Positions 15,579 to 24,591 of a stretch of DNA of 39,286 nucleotides are shown here, piece by piece. Numbering within the stretch: the stretch's first letter is position 1; each line of letters starts with the position of its first letter. A program made the translations under genes and the position numbers. Source of the stretch: Fidelibacterota bacterium (GTDB lineage Bacteria > Fidelibacterota > Marinisomatia > SCGC-AAA003-L08 > TS1B11); assembly GCA_020354025.1 (NCBI GenBank), contig CP070638.1, positions 1,500,949 to 1,540,234 on the forward strand. The letters are read 5' to 3'. The notes beneath the pieces are model-generated. The model was not told the origin of the DNA, searched no databases, and saw only the letters and a program-made list of their open reading frames with translations.

Positions 15579-15953
15579 TTAGAAATTCAAGCCGCCTTCG
15601 CGAGCCCCGTCGGCGAAAGCTCTGATCCTGCCATGATAAAGATGCCCGCTGCGGTCAAAAACAACCTCCTTGATCTTCTTCTCCGCCGCCCGGTGACCAA
15701 GAACCCGACCGATTCGCTTGGCCACATCCGTCTTGCTACTGCCTGCTTGTACTTCGTCAGTGAGGGCCTTCTCAATGCTGGAAGCAGAAACCAAAGTCTG
15801 ACCAGCCAGATCGTCCACCACCTGTCCGGTGATATGTTTAGCTGATCTGGTAACCACCAGCCGGGGCTTGCCTGTATACCGATTTATTCTACTCTTTACC
15901 CGCCGGCGTCGGCGCCGTTGCACTTCCAGCTTCTTAGCGTGCGACTTGATCAT
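15579..15953 (-). CDS. rplR: 50S ribosomal protein L18
   Basis: A protein of 124 residues with a basic N-terminus (RRRRRRVKSRINRY). It continues with PRLVVTRSAKHITGQVVDDL and GHRAAEKKIKEVVFDRSGHLYHGRI, and ends DGAREGGLNF. L18 binds 5S rRNA with L5 and L25. The gene overlaps the rplF stop as ATGA. Confidence 0.97.
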   Translation of the reverse strand: MIKSHAKKLEVQRRRRRRVKSRINRYTGKPRLVVTRSAKHITGQVVDDLAGQTLVSASSIEKALTDEVQAGSSKTDVAKRIGRVLGHRAAEKKIKEVVFDRSGHLYHGRIRAFADGAREGGLNF

Positions 15954-16507
15954 AGGGTAGAAGCTTTCGCACTAACGGTTTTTCCTGCCTTCCGCCGGAC
16001 AATCTCGTCATGATAGCGCACACCCTTGCCCTTGTAAGGCTCCGGCTTGCGCAAAGACCTGATCTTCGCCGCTACTTGCCCCACCAGCTGACGGTCAATC
16101 CCTTTTACCACCACGGAGGTGTTCCTGTTTATTACTTCCAGTTCAATTCCCGGAGGAGCTTGGAAGTAAATCATGCATGAAAAGCCCAGGCTGAGTAGCA
16201 CGTTGGGACCTTTCTGTTCCACTGTGTAGCCGATTCCTACCAGGTCCAGCTGTTTGGAGAATCCCTCACTTACGCCCTTGACCATGTTGGCCAGCAAGAC
16301 ACGGGTCAGTCCGTGTAACGCCCTATGGCGCTTCTCATCGGAAGCCCTGGTAACTACCAGTTCATTATCCTGCTTCGCAACGGAAATCCCCTCCTGGTAT
16401 GTATATGAAAGATTACCCTTCGGCCCTTGGACGGTTACTGCGCGGCCTGATATCTTGACCGTTACCTCTTCAGACAAGGGTATCGGCTGTTTGCCAATAT
16501 GCGACAT
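15950..16507 (-). CDS. rplF: 50S ribosomal protein L6
   Basis: A protein of 185 residues. It begins MSHIGKQPIPLSEEVTVKIS. The N-terminal repeat has VQGPKGNLSYTYQ, and the C-terminal repeat has SLRKPEPYKGKGVRYHDEIV RRKAGKT, the conserved end near the sarcin-ricin loop. In the middle, where many L6 proteins read GYSHPV, this one reads GFSCMI, so a usually conserved His is missing. The rest is intact, so I treat it as functional. Confidence 0.97.
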   Translation of the reverse strand: MSHIGKQPIPLSEEVTVKISGRAVTVQGPKGNLSYTYQEGISVAKQDNELVVTRASDEKRHRALHGLTRVLLANMVKGVSEGFSKQLDLVGIGYTVEQKGPNVLLSLGFSCMIYFQAPPGIELEVINRNTSVVVKGIDRQLVGQVAAKIRSLRKPEPYKGKGVRYHDEIVRRKAGKTVSAKASTL

Positions 16508-16513
16508 CAGGCT

Positions 16514-16912
16514 TTACCACACATGACAAAGGACTTCCCCGCCCACTTTCAGTCGGTGGGCGATTTTATCAGAAATCACTCCCTTGGAGGTAGTAAGAAT
16601 AGCGATTCCCAGGCCTCCCCGGACGCGGGGCAGATTCTTTGCCCTGACGTATATCCGGCGCCCCGGACGGCTTATACGAGAGATTCCCTCGATCACCGGT
16701 TCACCATTATGATCATAACTGAGAAAAATCCGGAGCATTCCCTGTTTGTTATCAGCCACCAGAATAAAATCCCGTATGAAATGCTCCTGCTTCAGGATCA
16801 GGCAGATCCGTTTCTTCAGGTTGGAGGACGGGACGTCCACCCAACGCTTATCCGCCTGCTGGGCATTCCGGATCCGGGTGAGCAAATCAGCGATGGAATC
16901 AGACATGGACAT
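16514..16912 (-). CDS. rpsH: 30S ribosomal protein S8
   Basis: A protein of 132 residues starting MSMSDSIADLLTRIRNAQQA. I keep the ATG at 16912 because GGAG lies 10 nt upstream; the second ATG at 16906 is farther from it. The C-terminal block ISRPGRRIYVRAKNLPRVRG GLGIAILTTSKGVISDKIA is typical and binds 16S helix 21. The last residues are GGEVLCHVW. It follows rpsN by 13 nt. Confidence 0.97.
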   Translation of the reverse strand: MSMSDSIADLLTRIRNAQQADKRWVDVPSSNLKKRICLILKQEHFIRDFILVADNKQGMLRIFLSYDHNGEPVIEGISRISRPGRRIYVRAKNLPRVRGGLGIAILTTSKGVISDKIAHRLKVGGEVLCHVW

Positions 16913-16925
16913 ACAATCTAAACTC

Positions 16926-17111
16926 CTACCAACTGGCTTTGGTAATACCGGGTATCACGCCCTGCAAGGCCATTTCCCGGAAGCAGATCCGGCAAAGTCC
17001 ATACTTGCGCAGATACCCCCGCGAACGGCCACAATTCTTGCATCGGTTGTATCGCCGGGTGGAGAACTTCGGTTTCTGCTGGGCCTTGATTATCAATGCT
17101 TTGCGTGCCAC
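16926..17111 (-). CDS. rpsN: 30S ribosomal protein S14, type Z (zinc-binding)
   Basis: A protein of 61 residues, the short form (the long form is about 90-100). The start is GTG at 17111, sharing one base with the rplE stop (TAGTG). Cys24, Cys27, Cys40 and Cys43 (CKNC...CRIC) form the zinc ribbon. It ends [11 protein letters not shown], the usual finish. It sits in the 30S head. Confidence 0.97.
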   Translation of the reverse strand: MARKALIIKAQQKPKFSTRRYNRCKNCGRSRGYLRKYGLCRICFREMALQGVIPGITKASW

Positions 17112-17740
17112 TAGCCTGTATCTCCTTCAGCAGATGGTTGGGACTGGGGTCTGGGACGAAAGGGAAAGCCCAGGGCTAGCAGGAGCTCATAGGCTTCCTC
17201 GTCTGTGTTAGCTGTAGTTACCACCGTAATATCCATGCCTCGAATCTGATCTATTTTATCATAATCAATCTCAGGGAAAATGATCTGCTCATTTATGCCG
17301 AAGCTGTAGTTCCCCCGGCCATCAAAGGATCGGTTGGGCATGCCGCGAAAATCCCTTATGCGCGGTACTGCCAGACTAACGAGACGATCCAGGAAGTCAT
17401 ACATCCTCTCCCCACGCAGGGTAACTTTAGCCCCCACGGGATCCCCAGCCCTTATCTTGAAGTTTGAGATGGGTTTCCTGGCATAGGTTATAACGCCTTT
17501 TTGTCCGCTGATAACCGCCAGGTCATCTAGGGCGCTTTTGAGCATGTTGGCGTCTTCTTTTGCATTACCAAGCCCCATGTTTAGAATGATTTTCTCAAGC
17601 CGGGGGACCTGCCATATGTTTTTGTAACCAACCTGCTTCTGGAGCGCCGGCAGGATTTCTTTCCGGTAAAGCTGCTTTAGGCGCGGCGCGTAGCCGTTGG
17701 TGGTACTCTTGGTCTTCGTCTCTGCTGTGGTTTTCGCCAT
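17111..17740 (-). CDS. rplE: 50S ribosomal protein L5
   Basis: A protein of 209 residues, about 30 longer than usual. The extra parts are an N-terminal Thr/Lys-rich leader ([15 protein letters not shown]) before [13 protein letters not shown], and a C-terminal tail ([15 protein letters not shown]) after the normal end. The core has [31 protein letters not shown] and [20 protein letters not shown]5 binds 5S rRNA and contacts P-site tRNA. The ATG at 17740 is the only good start. Confidence 0.97.
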   Translation of the reverse strand: MAKTTAETKTKSTTNGYAPRLKQLYRKEILPALQKQVGYKNIWQVPRLEKIILNMGLGNAKEDANMLKSALDDLAVISGQKGVITYARKPISNFKIRAGDPVGAKVTLRGERMYDFLDRLVSLAVPRIRDFRGMPNRSFDGRGNYSFGINEQIIFPEIDYDKIDQIRGMDITVVTTANTDEEAYELLLALGFPFRPRPQSQPSAEGDTG

Positions 17741-17748
17741 TGCCGGAT

Positions 17749-18057
17749 TTACTCGTTGACAGTTTCGCCGATTTTTTTTGCGAACCTTACCTTTTTACCA
17801 TCTTCCAGTTGCGTATAGCCAACGCGTGTGGGAGTATTATTCACCACCAGCATGAGGTTAGAGATATGAATAGACGCTTCCCGTTCGATAATACCACCCT
17901 GGGGAATGCTTTGCGAAGGACGGGTATGGCGCTTGATGAAGTTGATGCCCTCCACGATGGCGCGATCCCGTTTAGGCATAACCTTGAGAACCTTGCCGGT
18001 CTTTCCCCGATAATTACCGGAAATGACCTTGACAGTATCACCTTTTTTAATCTTCAT
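17749..18057 (-). CDS. rplX: 50S ribosomal protein L24
   Basis: A protein of 102 residues. It begins [20 protein letters not shown], a KOW motif, with [20 protein letters not shown] next. It then has [27 protein letters not shown], split as seen in the family. L24 is an assembly initiator near the tunnel exit. Gap to rplN is 2 nt. Confidence 0.97.
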   Translation of the reverse strand: MKIKKGDTVKVISGNYRGKTGKVLKVMPKRDRAIVEGINFIKRHTRPSQSIPQGGIIEREASIHISNLMLVVNNTPTRVGYTQLEDGKKVRFAKKIGETVNE

Positions 18058-18059
18058 CT

Positions 18060-18428
18060 TCAGATCACCTCAGGGGCCAGGGAAATGATTTTCATGTACT
18101 TCTTTTCCCGGAGCTCTCTGGCCACCGGCCCGAAAACCCGGGTCCCCCGAGGCTCTAGGAACTGATTAAGCAGCACCGCTGCATTCTCATCAAACCGGAT
18201 ATAGGAGCCATCAGACCGACGTACTTCTTTCCTGGCACGTACTACCACCGCCTTCGATTTCTCTCCCTTCTTCACCATACCACCAGGTATAGCTGACTTA
18301 ATGGTTACTACGATCAGATCACCCAGACTGGCATAGCGACGGTGAGAACCTCCCAAAACCCGGATACATAGAACCTCCTTAGCGCCCGTGTTGTCAGCTA
18401 CTTTCAGCCGGGACTCCTGTTGTATCAT
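18060..18428 (-). CDS. rplN: 50S ribosomal protein L14
   Basis: A protein of 122 residues, the usual length. It begins [20 protein letters not shown] and has [20 protein letters not shown], then [20 protein letters not shown], and [20 protein letters not shown] at the end. It forms intersubunit bridges and binds the RsfS silencing factor in other bacteria. It overlaps the rpsQ stop as ATGA. Confidence 0.98.
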   Translation of the reverse strand: MIQQESRLKVADNTGAKEVLCIRVLGGSHRRYASLGDLIVVTIKSAIPGGMVKKGEKSKAVVVRARKEVRRSDGSYIRFDENAAVLLNQFLEPRGTRVFGPVARELREKKYMKIISLAPEVI

Positions 18429-18709
18429 GCCTCAACCTCAACCTCGGTTTCAACAGCGGGATGGGTTACTTCTAGGACGCGCCAGCGCTTGAGCTTGCTC
18501 AAGGGTCTGATGGCCACAATGATGACTTGATCACCGACTTGGCAGACATTCTGCTCGTCATGGGCATAGTACTTCTTAGTCCTGGTTACATATTTCCGAT
18601 AGATTGGGTATGCATACCGGCGGGTCACCAAGACAACGGCAGTCTTATCCATTTTATTACCAACTACCTCGCCGGCAAGTCGTCTCCTGCTTGATCGGGT
18701 CGTTGCCAT
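18425..18709 (-). CDS. rpsQ: 30S ribosomal protein S17
   Basis: A protein of 94 residues. The OB-fold core is [20 protein letters not shown], then [20 protein letters not shown], then [20 protein letters not shown]. The C-terminal tail is acidic (ETEVEVEA), which is unusual beside its basic core but common as an extension. It binds 16S h7 and h11. It lies 3 nt after rpmC. Confidence 0.97.
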   Translation of the reverse strand: MATTRSSRRRLAGEVVGNKMDKTAVVLVTRRYAYPIYRKYVTRTKKYYAHDEQNVCQVGDQVIIVAIRPLSKLKRWRVLEVTHPAVETEVEVEA

Positions 18710-18712
18710 CAG

Positions 18713-18925
18713 CTATTCAGTCCTTGCTTGGCGGCGTTCCAACTCATATTCCCGTAGCAAGGTCTTGACCTGAGCGACTTCGCGGCGGGTTCGGAGAATC
18801 TCATGGGGATTTTCCAACTGCTGCAGTGCTTTCTGGAATCTTAGGTTAGTAAGCTCTTCCTCCAGCTCCTGCAGGTGCTTCCGCAGATCCTCGAGTGACA
18901 TTGCCAGTAGCTCTTCCCTGATCAC
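18713..18925 (-). CDS. rpmC: 50S ribosomal protein L29
   Basis: A protein of 70 residues. I place the start at GTG 18925, which overlaps the rplP stop as GTGA and has GGGAGG 7 nt upstream. A longer frame from 18982 adds 19 residues inside rplP and does not match the family. The family pattern is [39 protein letters not shown], and [16 protein letters not shown]. It is a helical hairpin at the exit tunnel, where chaperones and SRP dock. Confidence 0.95.
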   Translation of the reverse strand: MIREELLAMSLEDLRKHLQELEEELTNLRFQKALQQLENPHEILRTRREVAQVKTLLREYELERRQARTE

Positions 18926-19341
18926 GCCTCCGCCTCCCGTCGGGCGACCATTTTGGTCTTTATAGGCAGTTTGTGAGAACACAGCCGGAAAGCCTCTATT
19001 GCCAGCTCTTCACTTACGCCCTCGATCTCAAACAGAATTCGGCCGGGCTTAACCACACATACCCAGTACTCCGGTGAGCCCTTACCCTTGCCCATGCGGG
19101 TCTCGGCCGGCTTCTGGGTAACGGCCTTGTCTGGAAAAATGCGAATCCACATACGGCCGAACTTCCTGACTTTTCGGGCAATAGCTACCCGGCCCGATTC
19201 AATCTGCCGGCTGGTAATCCATCCGTTTTCCAACGCCTTAAGCCCATACGTGCCGAAGGCAACCGCATCGCCCCTGGCGGCCATCCCTTTGCGATTACCC
19301 CGGTGTGGTTTGCGATACTTTACTTTTCGTGGCGCTAACAT
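18922..19341 (-). CDS. rplP: 50S ribosomal protein L16
   Basis: A protein of 139 residues. It begins [20 protein letters not shown] and has [22 protein letters not shown], split here for length, with [20 protein letters not shown] and [21 protein letters not shown]16 contacts A-site tRNA. It lies 3 nt after rpsC. Confidence 0.98.
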   Translation of the reverse strand: MLAPRKVKYRKPHRGNRKGMAARGDAVAFGTYGLKALENGWITSRQIESGRVAIARKVRKFGRMWIRIFPDKAVTQKPAETRMGKGKGSPEYWVCVVKPGRILFEIEGVSEELAIEAFRLCSHKLPIKTKMVARREAEA

Positions 19342-19344
19342 GAT

Positions 19345-19992
19345 TTAATTCTTGTAAGTTGAAGTTTTGGTGATTACCTCACCATTGCAGATCCATACTT
19401 TAATCCCGATCTTACCACCAGTGGTTCTAGCTTCTACCATCGCATAGTCAATGTCGGCACGGAGAGTATGTAAGGGCACGCGTCCTTCCCTGAAAGTCTC
19501 GGTTCGGCTCATCTCGGATCCACCCAATCGGCCAGATAGGCAAATCCGGATACCTTCCGCACCCATGCGCATAGTGGACTGGATAGATTTCTTGGCCGCT
19601 CGACGGAAGGAGATCTTTTTTACCAGCTGCTGGGCAATGCTTTCGCCAACCAACCTAGCATCCAGTTCAGGTCGTTTGACCTCACTGACATTTAGCTGCA
19701 CTTCCTTACCCAACAGGCGGTGGATCTCACTCCTGAGACGTTCCACCTCTTCACCGCCCCGGCCAATAACTATCCCTGGGCGGCTCGTATGAATTGTGAT
19801 TGTCACTTTTTTCGGGGTTCGGCTGATCTCCACCTTGGAAACACCGGCATTGTTCAGGCGATGCTGGATATACCGGCGCAGAATAATATCTTCCCCGAGT
19901 TTATCGGCAAAATTCTGCTCGTCAAACCAGGTGGAGAGCCAAGTCTTGTTGATCCCTAGCCGAAATCCGATTGGATTAGTTTTCTGACCCAA
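19345..19992 (-). CDS. rpsC: 30S ribosomal protein S3
   Basis: A protein of 215 residues starting MGQKTNPIGFRLGINKTWLS. The start is TTG at 19992, with GGAG 8 nt upstream; the nearby ATG at 19999 is out of frame. The KH domain has IHTSRPGIVIGRGGEEVERL with the GRGG loop. The C-terminal domain has ISFRRAAKKSIQSTMRMGAEG and then GIRICLSGRLGGSEMSRTE. It forms the mRNA entry with S4 and S5. Confidence 0.98.
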   Translation of the reverse strand: MGQKTNPIGFRLGINKTWLSTWFDEQNFADKLGEDIILRRYIQHRLNNAGVSKVEISRTPKKVTITIHTSRPGIVIGRGGEEVERLRSEIHRLLGKEVQLNVSEVKRPELDARLVGESIAQQLVKKISFRRAAKKSIQSTMRMGAEGIRICLSGRLGGSEMSRTETFREGRVPLHTLRADIDYAMVEARTTGGKIGIKVWICNGEVITKTSTYKN

Positions 19993-20013
19993 CGTCCATG
20001 CTCCGATTTTTTC

Positions 20014-20361
20014 TCAGGATCCTTTTTCCGCTACTACCACCGTCAGATGGCTGGTGCGCTTAAGGATGCGATTAGCCCGCCCCCTGGCTCGCGCCCGCCA
20101 GCGCTTGAAGGAGGGACCGCCATCAACGTAAGCAGTTTTAACGTACAGGCTGTTCACATCCACCTCCTTGGCCTCCGGCGCATTCATCACGTTGGCAATG
20201 GCCGAATGGAGGGCCTTCTCAATGAACTCCGACGCCTTAGTAGGCGAAAAATGGAGCACATTTAGAGCCTGGTTCACGTCCTTGCCACGTACTAGCTGCA
20301 ACACTCGGTCGATCTTGCGGTGTGATTGACGCAGATACCTGGCTCTGGCTATTCCCTCCAC
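20014..20361 (-). CDS. rplV: 50S ribosomal protein L22
   Basis: A protein of 115 residues. The start is GTG at 20361, with AGGTGG 7 nt upstream in the end of rpsS. Core motifs are ARARYLRQSHRKIDRVLQLV RGKDV, ALNVLHFSPTKASEFIEKAL, and the beta-hairpin region GPSFKRWRARARGRANRILK, which lines the exit tunnel and is where macrolide-resistance changes map. No insertion is visible there. Confidence 0.97.
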   Translation of the reverse strand: MEGIARARYLRQSHRKIDRVLQLVRGKDVNQALNVLHFSPTKASEFIEKALHSAIANVMNAPEAKEVDVNSLYVKTAYVDGGPSFKRWRARARGRANRILKRTSHLTVVVAEKGS

Positions 20362-20363
20362 TC

Positions 20364-20636
20364 TTATACCACCTTTTTCTTGTCTGGGTGGCCTCGGAAA
20401 ATCCGTGTCGGGGCGAATTCTCCTAGCTTATGGCCTACCATGTTCTCCGATACAAATACTGGAATAAACTTATTCCCATTATGCACTGCAAAAGTGTGAC
20501 CGACAAATTCTGGTGTTATTGTGGAACGCCGAGCCCAGGTTTTAATCACTTTTTTCTTCTTGGATTTGCTCAGATCTTCCACCTTCCGGACGAGTTTATC
20601 AGATACATAAGGACCTTTTCTTACCGAGCGCGCCAT
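20364..20636 (-). CDS. rpsS: 30S ribosomal protein S19
   Basis: A protein of 90 residues. It begins [20 protein letters not shown]. It continues with [40 protein letters not shown] and [20 protein letters not shown]. It binds S13 in the 30S head. It is 4 nt after rplB. Confidence 0.98.
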   Translation of the reverse strand: MARSVRKGPYVSDKLVRKVEDLSKSKKKKVIKTWARRSTITPEFVGHTFAVHNGNKFIPVFVSENMVGHKLGEFAPTRIFRGHPDKKKVV

Positions 20637-20640
20637 CCTG

Positions 20641-21468
20641 CTAGCTCCTTCGTTTCACAATGTAACGATCCGACGGATGGTTCTTTCTCCTAGTCTTGTA
20701 TCCCTTTGCAGGTATACCCTTGGGAGAGACCGGGTGGCGGCCACCCGAAGCTTTCCCTTCTCCACCGCCCATGGGATGATCCACGGGATTCATAGCTACT
20801 CCGCGTACCTTAGGCCTCCGCCCTAGCCAGCGGGAACGACCTGCCTTTCCCCGGTTAACGCTTTCGTGACTCTTGTTGCCAACCTCTCCAATGGTGGCAG
20901 CACAGTTTTCATGAAGCATACGGATTTCCCCAGAGGGGAGTTTCAAGGTCACCAAGGACTCTTCTTTGGCTATGATACGGGCTCCAGTGCCAGCGCTGCG
21001 AGCCAGTTGGCCGCCCTTGCCAGGCTTCAATTCAATATTATGGATCATAAGCCCTGCCGGAATCCTGGCCAGGGGCATGGAGTTACCAGGCCTCAAGGGT
21101 GCCCTTTCCCGGGAGGCGATCACCTTGTCCCCCACTTTGATCCCATCTGGTGCCAGAATATACCGCTTCTCTCCATCTATATACTGGACAAGGGCGATCC
21201 GGCAGCTGCGGTTGGGATCATACTCAATAGTACGCACGCTGCCTTCAATATCTACCTTGTCCCGCTTGAAATCAATAATGCGGTAATGACGCTTGTGCCC
21301 GCCGCCACGACGCCTTACAGTTATGCGCCCCCGGCTGTTACGTCCACCGGACTTGCGGAGTGGTTCGGTAAGCGATTTCTCAGGGGTATCGACGGTCAAC
21401 TCCTCAAACGTGGACATGGACATGAACCGCTGGCCGGGAGTAATAGGCTTCATAGTCCGTGTGGGCAT
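20641..21468 (-). CDS. rplB: 50S ribosomal protein L2
   Basis: A protein of 275 residues. The N-terminal part has [19 protein letters not shown], then [20 protein letters not shown]. The C-terminal part has [20 protein letters not shown] and [20 protein letters not shown], including the His needed for peptidyl-transferase support. L2 is central to subunit association. Gap to rplW is 2 nt. Confidence 0.98.
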   Translation of the reverse strand: MPTRTMKPITPGQRFMSMSTFEELTVDTPEKSLTEPLRKSGGRNSRGRITVRRRGGGHKRHYRIIDFKRDKVDIEGSVRTIEYDPNRSCRIALVQYIDGEKRYILAPDGIKVGDKVIASRERAPLRPGNSMPLARIPAGLMIHNIELKPGKGGQLARSAGTGARIIAKEESLVTLKLPSGEIRMLHENCAATIGEVGNKSHESVNRGKAGRSRWLGRRPKVRGVAMNPVDHPMGGGEGKASGGRHPVSPKGIPAKGYKTRRKNHPSDRYIVKRRS

Positions 21469-21470
21469 GG

Positions 21471-21794
21471 CTACCCGGTCCCTTCCGTGCCGAATAGATC
21501 AATTTTCTGACCTTCTGCTAGGGTAATGATAGCCCGCTTCCAGTGAGAGCGCCGTCCCTGAGTCCGAATGGTGCGGCCTTTACTCCGCATGGTCATACTC
21601 TTGCTCTTGCCCACTCGATTCTGAGTGGCTACTTTCATTACCTTCACATCGAATTTTTTTTCAACCGCCGCCTTTATCTCATGCTTATTCGCCAATGGAT
21701 GTACCTCAAAAGCAAATTTTCCCTGCTCTTCTTCCAGACGGCTCATTTTCTCGGTGACTAGAGGTCTGGCGATGATATAATTCTTTAGTGACAT
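21471..21794 (-). CDS. rplW: 50S ribosomal protein L23
   Basis: A protein of 107 residues. It begins [20 protein letters not shown], then [20 protein letters not shown] and [18 protein letters not shown]. The last ten residues (LFGTEGTG region) extend past the core. L23 is the docking site for trigger factor and SRP at the exit tunnel. Gap to rplD is 1 nt. Confidence 0.97.
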   Translation of the reverse strand: MSLKNYIIARPLVTEKMSRLEEEQGKFAFEVHPLANKHEIKAAVEKKFDVKVMKVATQNRVGKSKSMTMRSKGRTIRTQGRRSHWKRAIITLAEGQKIDLFGTEGTG

Positions 21795-21795
21795 A

Positions 21796-22425
21796 TCACG
21801 AGCCCAGCGCAGTATTTATCTTCTTAATCCCCTCTTTATCAATCAGGAGGTAATCAGAAGACCATACGTCATAGGTAGACACGTCCGCAGCCGACTTAAC
21901 CCGGACATCAGGGAGGTTCCTCGCAGCTAGCCACAGCTCGTCAGAAGGTGTTCCCGCCAATACCATGACTCGTTTACCTCTCAGTCCCAGCGCCTCCAGC
22001 GCCGAAGCCATGATCCTGGTCTTATGGTTTTCCAATTTAAGGGCTTCAACTACAATAATGCGTTCTTCCTGCTGCATGGTTGAAAGTACCGATTTCCGCG
22101 CTAGGGTTCGAACTTTGCGGTTGACCTTGAGACTGTAAGAACGCGGTTTGGGACCGAACACCACTCCGCCACCACGCCTGATTGGGGTACGTATATCACC
22201 GACCCGCGCCCGGCCAGTTCCCTTCTGCCGCCATAACTTGGCACCACTACCTTTCACTTCGGCTCGGGTCTTGGTGTTAGCAGAACCTTGGCGATTGTTA
22301 GCCAATTCCGACTTGACTGTCAGATACACGGCGTGCTCGCGGGGCTCGATCCCAAAAACTTCCTTTTTCAGGTCCACCTGACTACCCGTGCTGGAACCAT
22401 CCAGTTTGCGTACTTCGACTCTCAT
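21796..22425 (-). CDS. rplD: 50S ribosomal protein L4
   Basis: A protein of 209 residues. It contains RQGSANTKTRAEVKGSGAKL WRQKGTGRARVGDIRTPIRR GGGVVFGPKPRSY, the tunnel loop, followed by a Rossmann-like domain (RVMVLAGTPSDELWLAARNL). In E. coli L4 represses its own S10 operon. No S10-operon leader is seen here since rpsJ sits 24 nt after tuf. It shares one base with the rplC stop (TAATG). Confidence 0.97.
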   Translation of the reverse strand: MRVEVRKLDGSSTGSQVDLKKEVFGIEPREHAVYLTVKSELANNRQGSANTKTRAEVKGSGAKLWRQKGTGRARVGDIRTPIRRGGGVVFGPKPRSYSLKVNRKVRTLARKSVLSTMQQEERIIVVEALKLENHKTRIMASALEALGLRGKRVMVLAGTPSDELWLAARNLPDVRVKSAADVSTYDVWSSDYLLIDKEGIKKINTALGS

Positions 22426-23039
22426 TACTGTTTCGTTATTGTAACGGTACCGTACCTGGGTCCGGGTATCGCCCCCATTACAAGCAGTTGGTCAGCCTCG
22501 GGAATCACCTTCACCACTTCCAAATTGGTTACGGTGCACCTGGAGTTGCCACTGCGCCCTGCCATCTTCAGCCCTGGCCAGACTCGTGAAGGGTCCGAGC
22601 TGGCACCAATGGAACCACCGGCACGCAGTTGATCCTTTTTCCCGTGTGAAGCGTGACCGCCGTGAAAACCATAGCGCTTCATTACGCCAGTAAAACCTTT
22701 GCCTTTTGAAGTGCCAGTCACCTTAACCAAGTCTCCTGGAGAAAATATCTCCACGGTAATCTTATCACCGGGCTTGTATTCCTTGGATGTGCGGAATTCC
22801 CGCAGCACCCGGGCCGACTTGATACCAGCTTTTTGGAAGTGTCCCAGTAGTGGCCGAGAGGTTTTGTTTTCCTTGCGTTCGCCAAACGCTAGCTGGATCG
22901 CCTGATAGCCATCATTCTCCCTGGTTTTAACCTGGCATACAGTACAGGGTCCGGCATGAATCACCGTAACGGGAATATCCATACCCGATTCATTAAAAAT
23001 ACGGGTCATCCCCAGTTTTATGCCGATAAGTGATGTCAT
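22425..23039 (-). CDS. rplC: 50S ribosomal protein L3
   Basis: A protein of 204 residues. It begins [20 protein letters not shown], and has [40 protein letters not shown] and the long extension to the peptidyl-transferase centre ([20 protein letters not shown]). It nucleates 50S assembly. Gap to rpsJ is 2 nt. Confidence 0.98.
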   Translation of the reverse strand: MTSLIGIKLGMTRIFNESGMDIPVTVIHAGPCTVCQVKTRENDGYQAIQLAFGERKENKTSRPLLGHFQKAGIKSARVLREFRTSKEYKPGDKITVEIFSPGDLVKVTGTSKGKGFTGVMKRYGFHGGHASHGKKDQLRAGGSIGASSDPSRVWPGLKMAGRSGNSRCTVTNLEVVKVIPEADQLLVMGAIPGPRYGTVTITKQ

Positions 23040-23041
23040 CC

Positions 23042-23350
23042 TCAGGCCCGAATCTCGATATCCACACCAGCCGGTAAATCCAGCTTCATCAGGGCATCCA
23101 CCGTCTTGGCTGTGGAGTTATGGATGTCAATTATCCTTTTATGGATCCTGGTCTGGAACTGCTCTCTGGACTTCTTGTCCACGTGGGGAGAGCGATTCAC
23201 CGTGACGATCGTCCGCTGAGTCGGGAGAGGAATCGGACCGGAGACCAGAGCACCGGTGTTTTTCGCCGTCCGAACGATTTTTTCCGTGGACTTATCCAGA
23301 AGGATATGGTCGTAGGCTTTTAGACTAATGCGTATTTTCTGACCGGCCAT
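23042..23350 (-). CDS. rpsJ: 30S ribosomal protein S10 / NusE
   Basis: A protein of 102 residues. It begins [20 protein letters not shown] and has [28 protein letters not shown], the NusB/NusG-binding and rRNA loop, then [28 protein letters not shown]10 also acts in antitermination with NusB and links NusG to the ribosome. It starts 24 nt after tuf1. Confidence 0.98.
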   Translation of the reverse strand: MAGQKIRISLKAYDHILLDKSTEKIVRTAKNTGALVSGPIPLPTQRTIVTVNRSPHVDKKSREQFQTRIHKRIIDIHNSTAKTVDALMKLDLPAGVDIEIRA

Positions 23351-23369
23351 ATTTTCAAATCGGTAGTTA

Positions 23370-23584
23370 TACGATTACTCGATCACATCAGTTACCACGC
23401 CGGCACCCACGGTATGCCCACCTTCACGGATGGCAAACCGCAACTCCTTGTCCATGGCTATCAAAGTGATCAACTCCACTTCCATGTTCACATTATCACC
23501 CGGCATCACCATCTCCACACCCTCCGGCAAACTCACCGAACCCGTCACATCCGTCGTACGGAAATAAAACTGCGGACGATAACC
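23370..23584 (-). repeat. Direct repeat: 3' end of tuf1, matching tuf2
   Basis: Over the visible overlap this matches 39072-39286 with one difference (23444 against 39146). The identity continues 5 nt past the stop codon and then ends abruptly. It marks two gene copies kept alike. Confidence 0.95.
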
Positions 23585-24565
23585 ATTGAAAAACGGCGTG
23601 TGGCGACCGCCCTCCTCCTTCTTCAAAACGTAAACCTCCGCCTTGAATCGAGTATGAGGCGTGATCGACCCCGGCTTGGCCACCACCATACCACGTCGCA
23701 AAAATTCCTTGTCAATACCGCGCAGCAGCAATCCAACATTATCTCCCGCCTCTCCCTGATCCAGAAGCTTCCGGAACATCTCAACTCCCGTAACCACCGT
23801 CTTCTCGTGAGCTCCCAAACCGATGATCTCCACCTCTTCGCCTACCTTGATCAAACCTTGCTCAACTCGGCCCGTCCCAACCGTGCCACGGCCCGTGATC
23901 GAAAATACGTCCTCCACCGGCATCAAAAACGGCTTGTCCACCGCACGCTTTGGCGTCGGAATATGCGTGTCCACCGCCTCCAGCAACTCAAGCACCGGCT
24001 CTGCCGTCGGACCAGTACCATCGCTGTTGAGAGCCTCCAGAGCCGAACCGCGAATAATCGGAATATCATCTCCAGGAAACTCGTACTGGTTCAAAAGATC
24101 ACGGAGCTCAACCTCAACCAACTCCACTAACTCCTCGTCATCCACCATGTCAACCTTGTTGAGAAATACCACTATGGAGGGCACGTTCACCTGTCGGGCC
24201 AGTAGGACGTGCTCACGCGTCTGTGGCATCGGGCCGTCTGCCGCACTCACTACCAGAATCGCACCGTCCATCTGGGCCGCGCCAGTGATCATGTTCTTGA
24301 TGTAGTCCGCATGGCCCGGACAGTCCACGTGCGCGTAGTGGCGGTTCTCCGTCTCGTACTCCACATGCGCCGTCTGGATCGTGATACCACGCTCCCGCTC
24401 CTCCGGGGCATTGTCAATCGAATCAAACGGAATAAACTGAGCCAAACCACGCTTGCTCAATATATGCGTGATCGCCGCCGTCAGCATCGTCTTGCCGTGG
24501 TCCACATGACCAATCGTCCCAATGTTCACGTGCGGCTTTGTCCGTACAAACTTTTCCTTACCCAT
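23375..24565 (-). CDS. tuf: Elongation factor Tu, copy 1
   Basis: A protein of 396 residues. It delivers aminoacyl-tRNA to the ribosomal A site as the GTP complex. G1 GHVDHGKT (19-26), G3 DCPGH (81-85, His85 is the GTPase catalytic residue), and G4 NKVD (136-139) are present. Switch I contains [11 protein letters not shown]. Domains 2 and 3 follow, with [12 protein letters not shown] and the end AGVVTDVIE. It lies between fusA (26 nt) and rpsJ (24 nt), the classical str operon position. A near-identical second copy starts the gene run at the right edge. Confidence 0.99.
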   Translation of the reverse strand: MGKEKFVRTKPHVNIGTIGHVDHGKTMLTAAITHILSKRGLAQFIPFDSIDNAPEERERGITIQTAHVEYETENRHYAHVDCPGHADYIKNMITGAAQMDGAILVVSAADGPMPQTREHVLLARQVNVPSIVVFLNKVDMVDDEELVELVEVELRDLLNQYEFPGDDIPIIRGSALEALNSDGTGPTAEPVLELLEAVDTHIPTPKRAVDKPFLMPVEDVFSITGRGTVGTGRVEQGLIKVGEEVEIIGLGAHEKTVVTGVEMFRKLLDQGEAGDNVGLLLRGIDKEFLRRGMVVAKPGSITPHTRFKAEVYVLKKEEGGRHTPFFNGYRPQFYFRTTDVTGSVSLPEGVEMVMPGDNVNMEVELITLIAMDKELRFAIREGGHTVGAGVVTDVIE

Positions 24566-24591
24566 GTGTCAATCCCTTCTTACCTATTAGG

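Noticed and set aside
18926-18982. Longer start for rpmC inside rplP
   Set aside because: The 19 extra residues are out-of-frame rplP sequence; the GTG at 18925 has a good ribosome-binding site and fits the family.
23414-24130. Plus-strand frame of 238 codons opposite tuf
   Set aside because: A well-known kind of shadow opposite a strongly biased gene; there is no domain.
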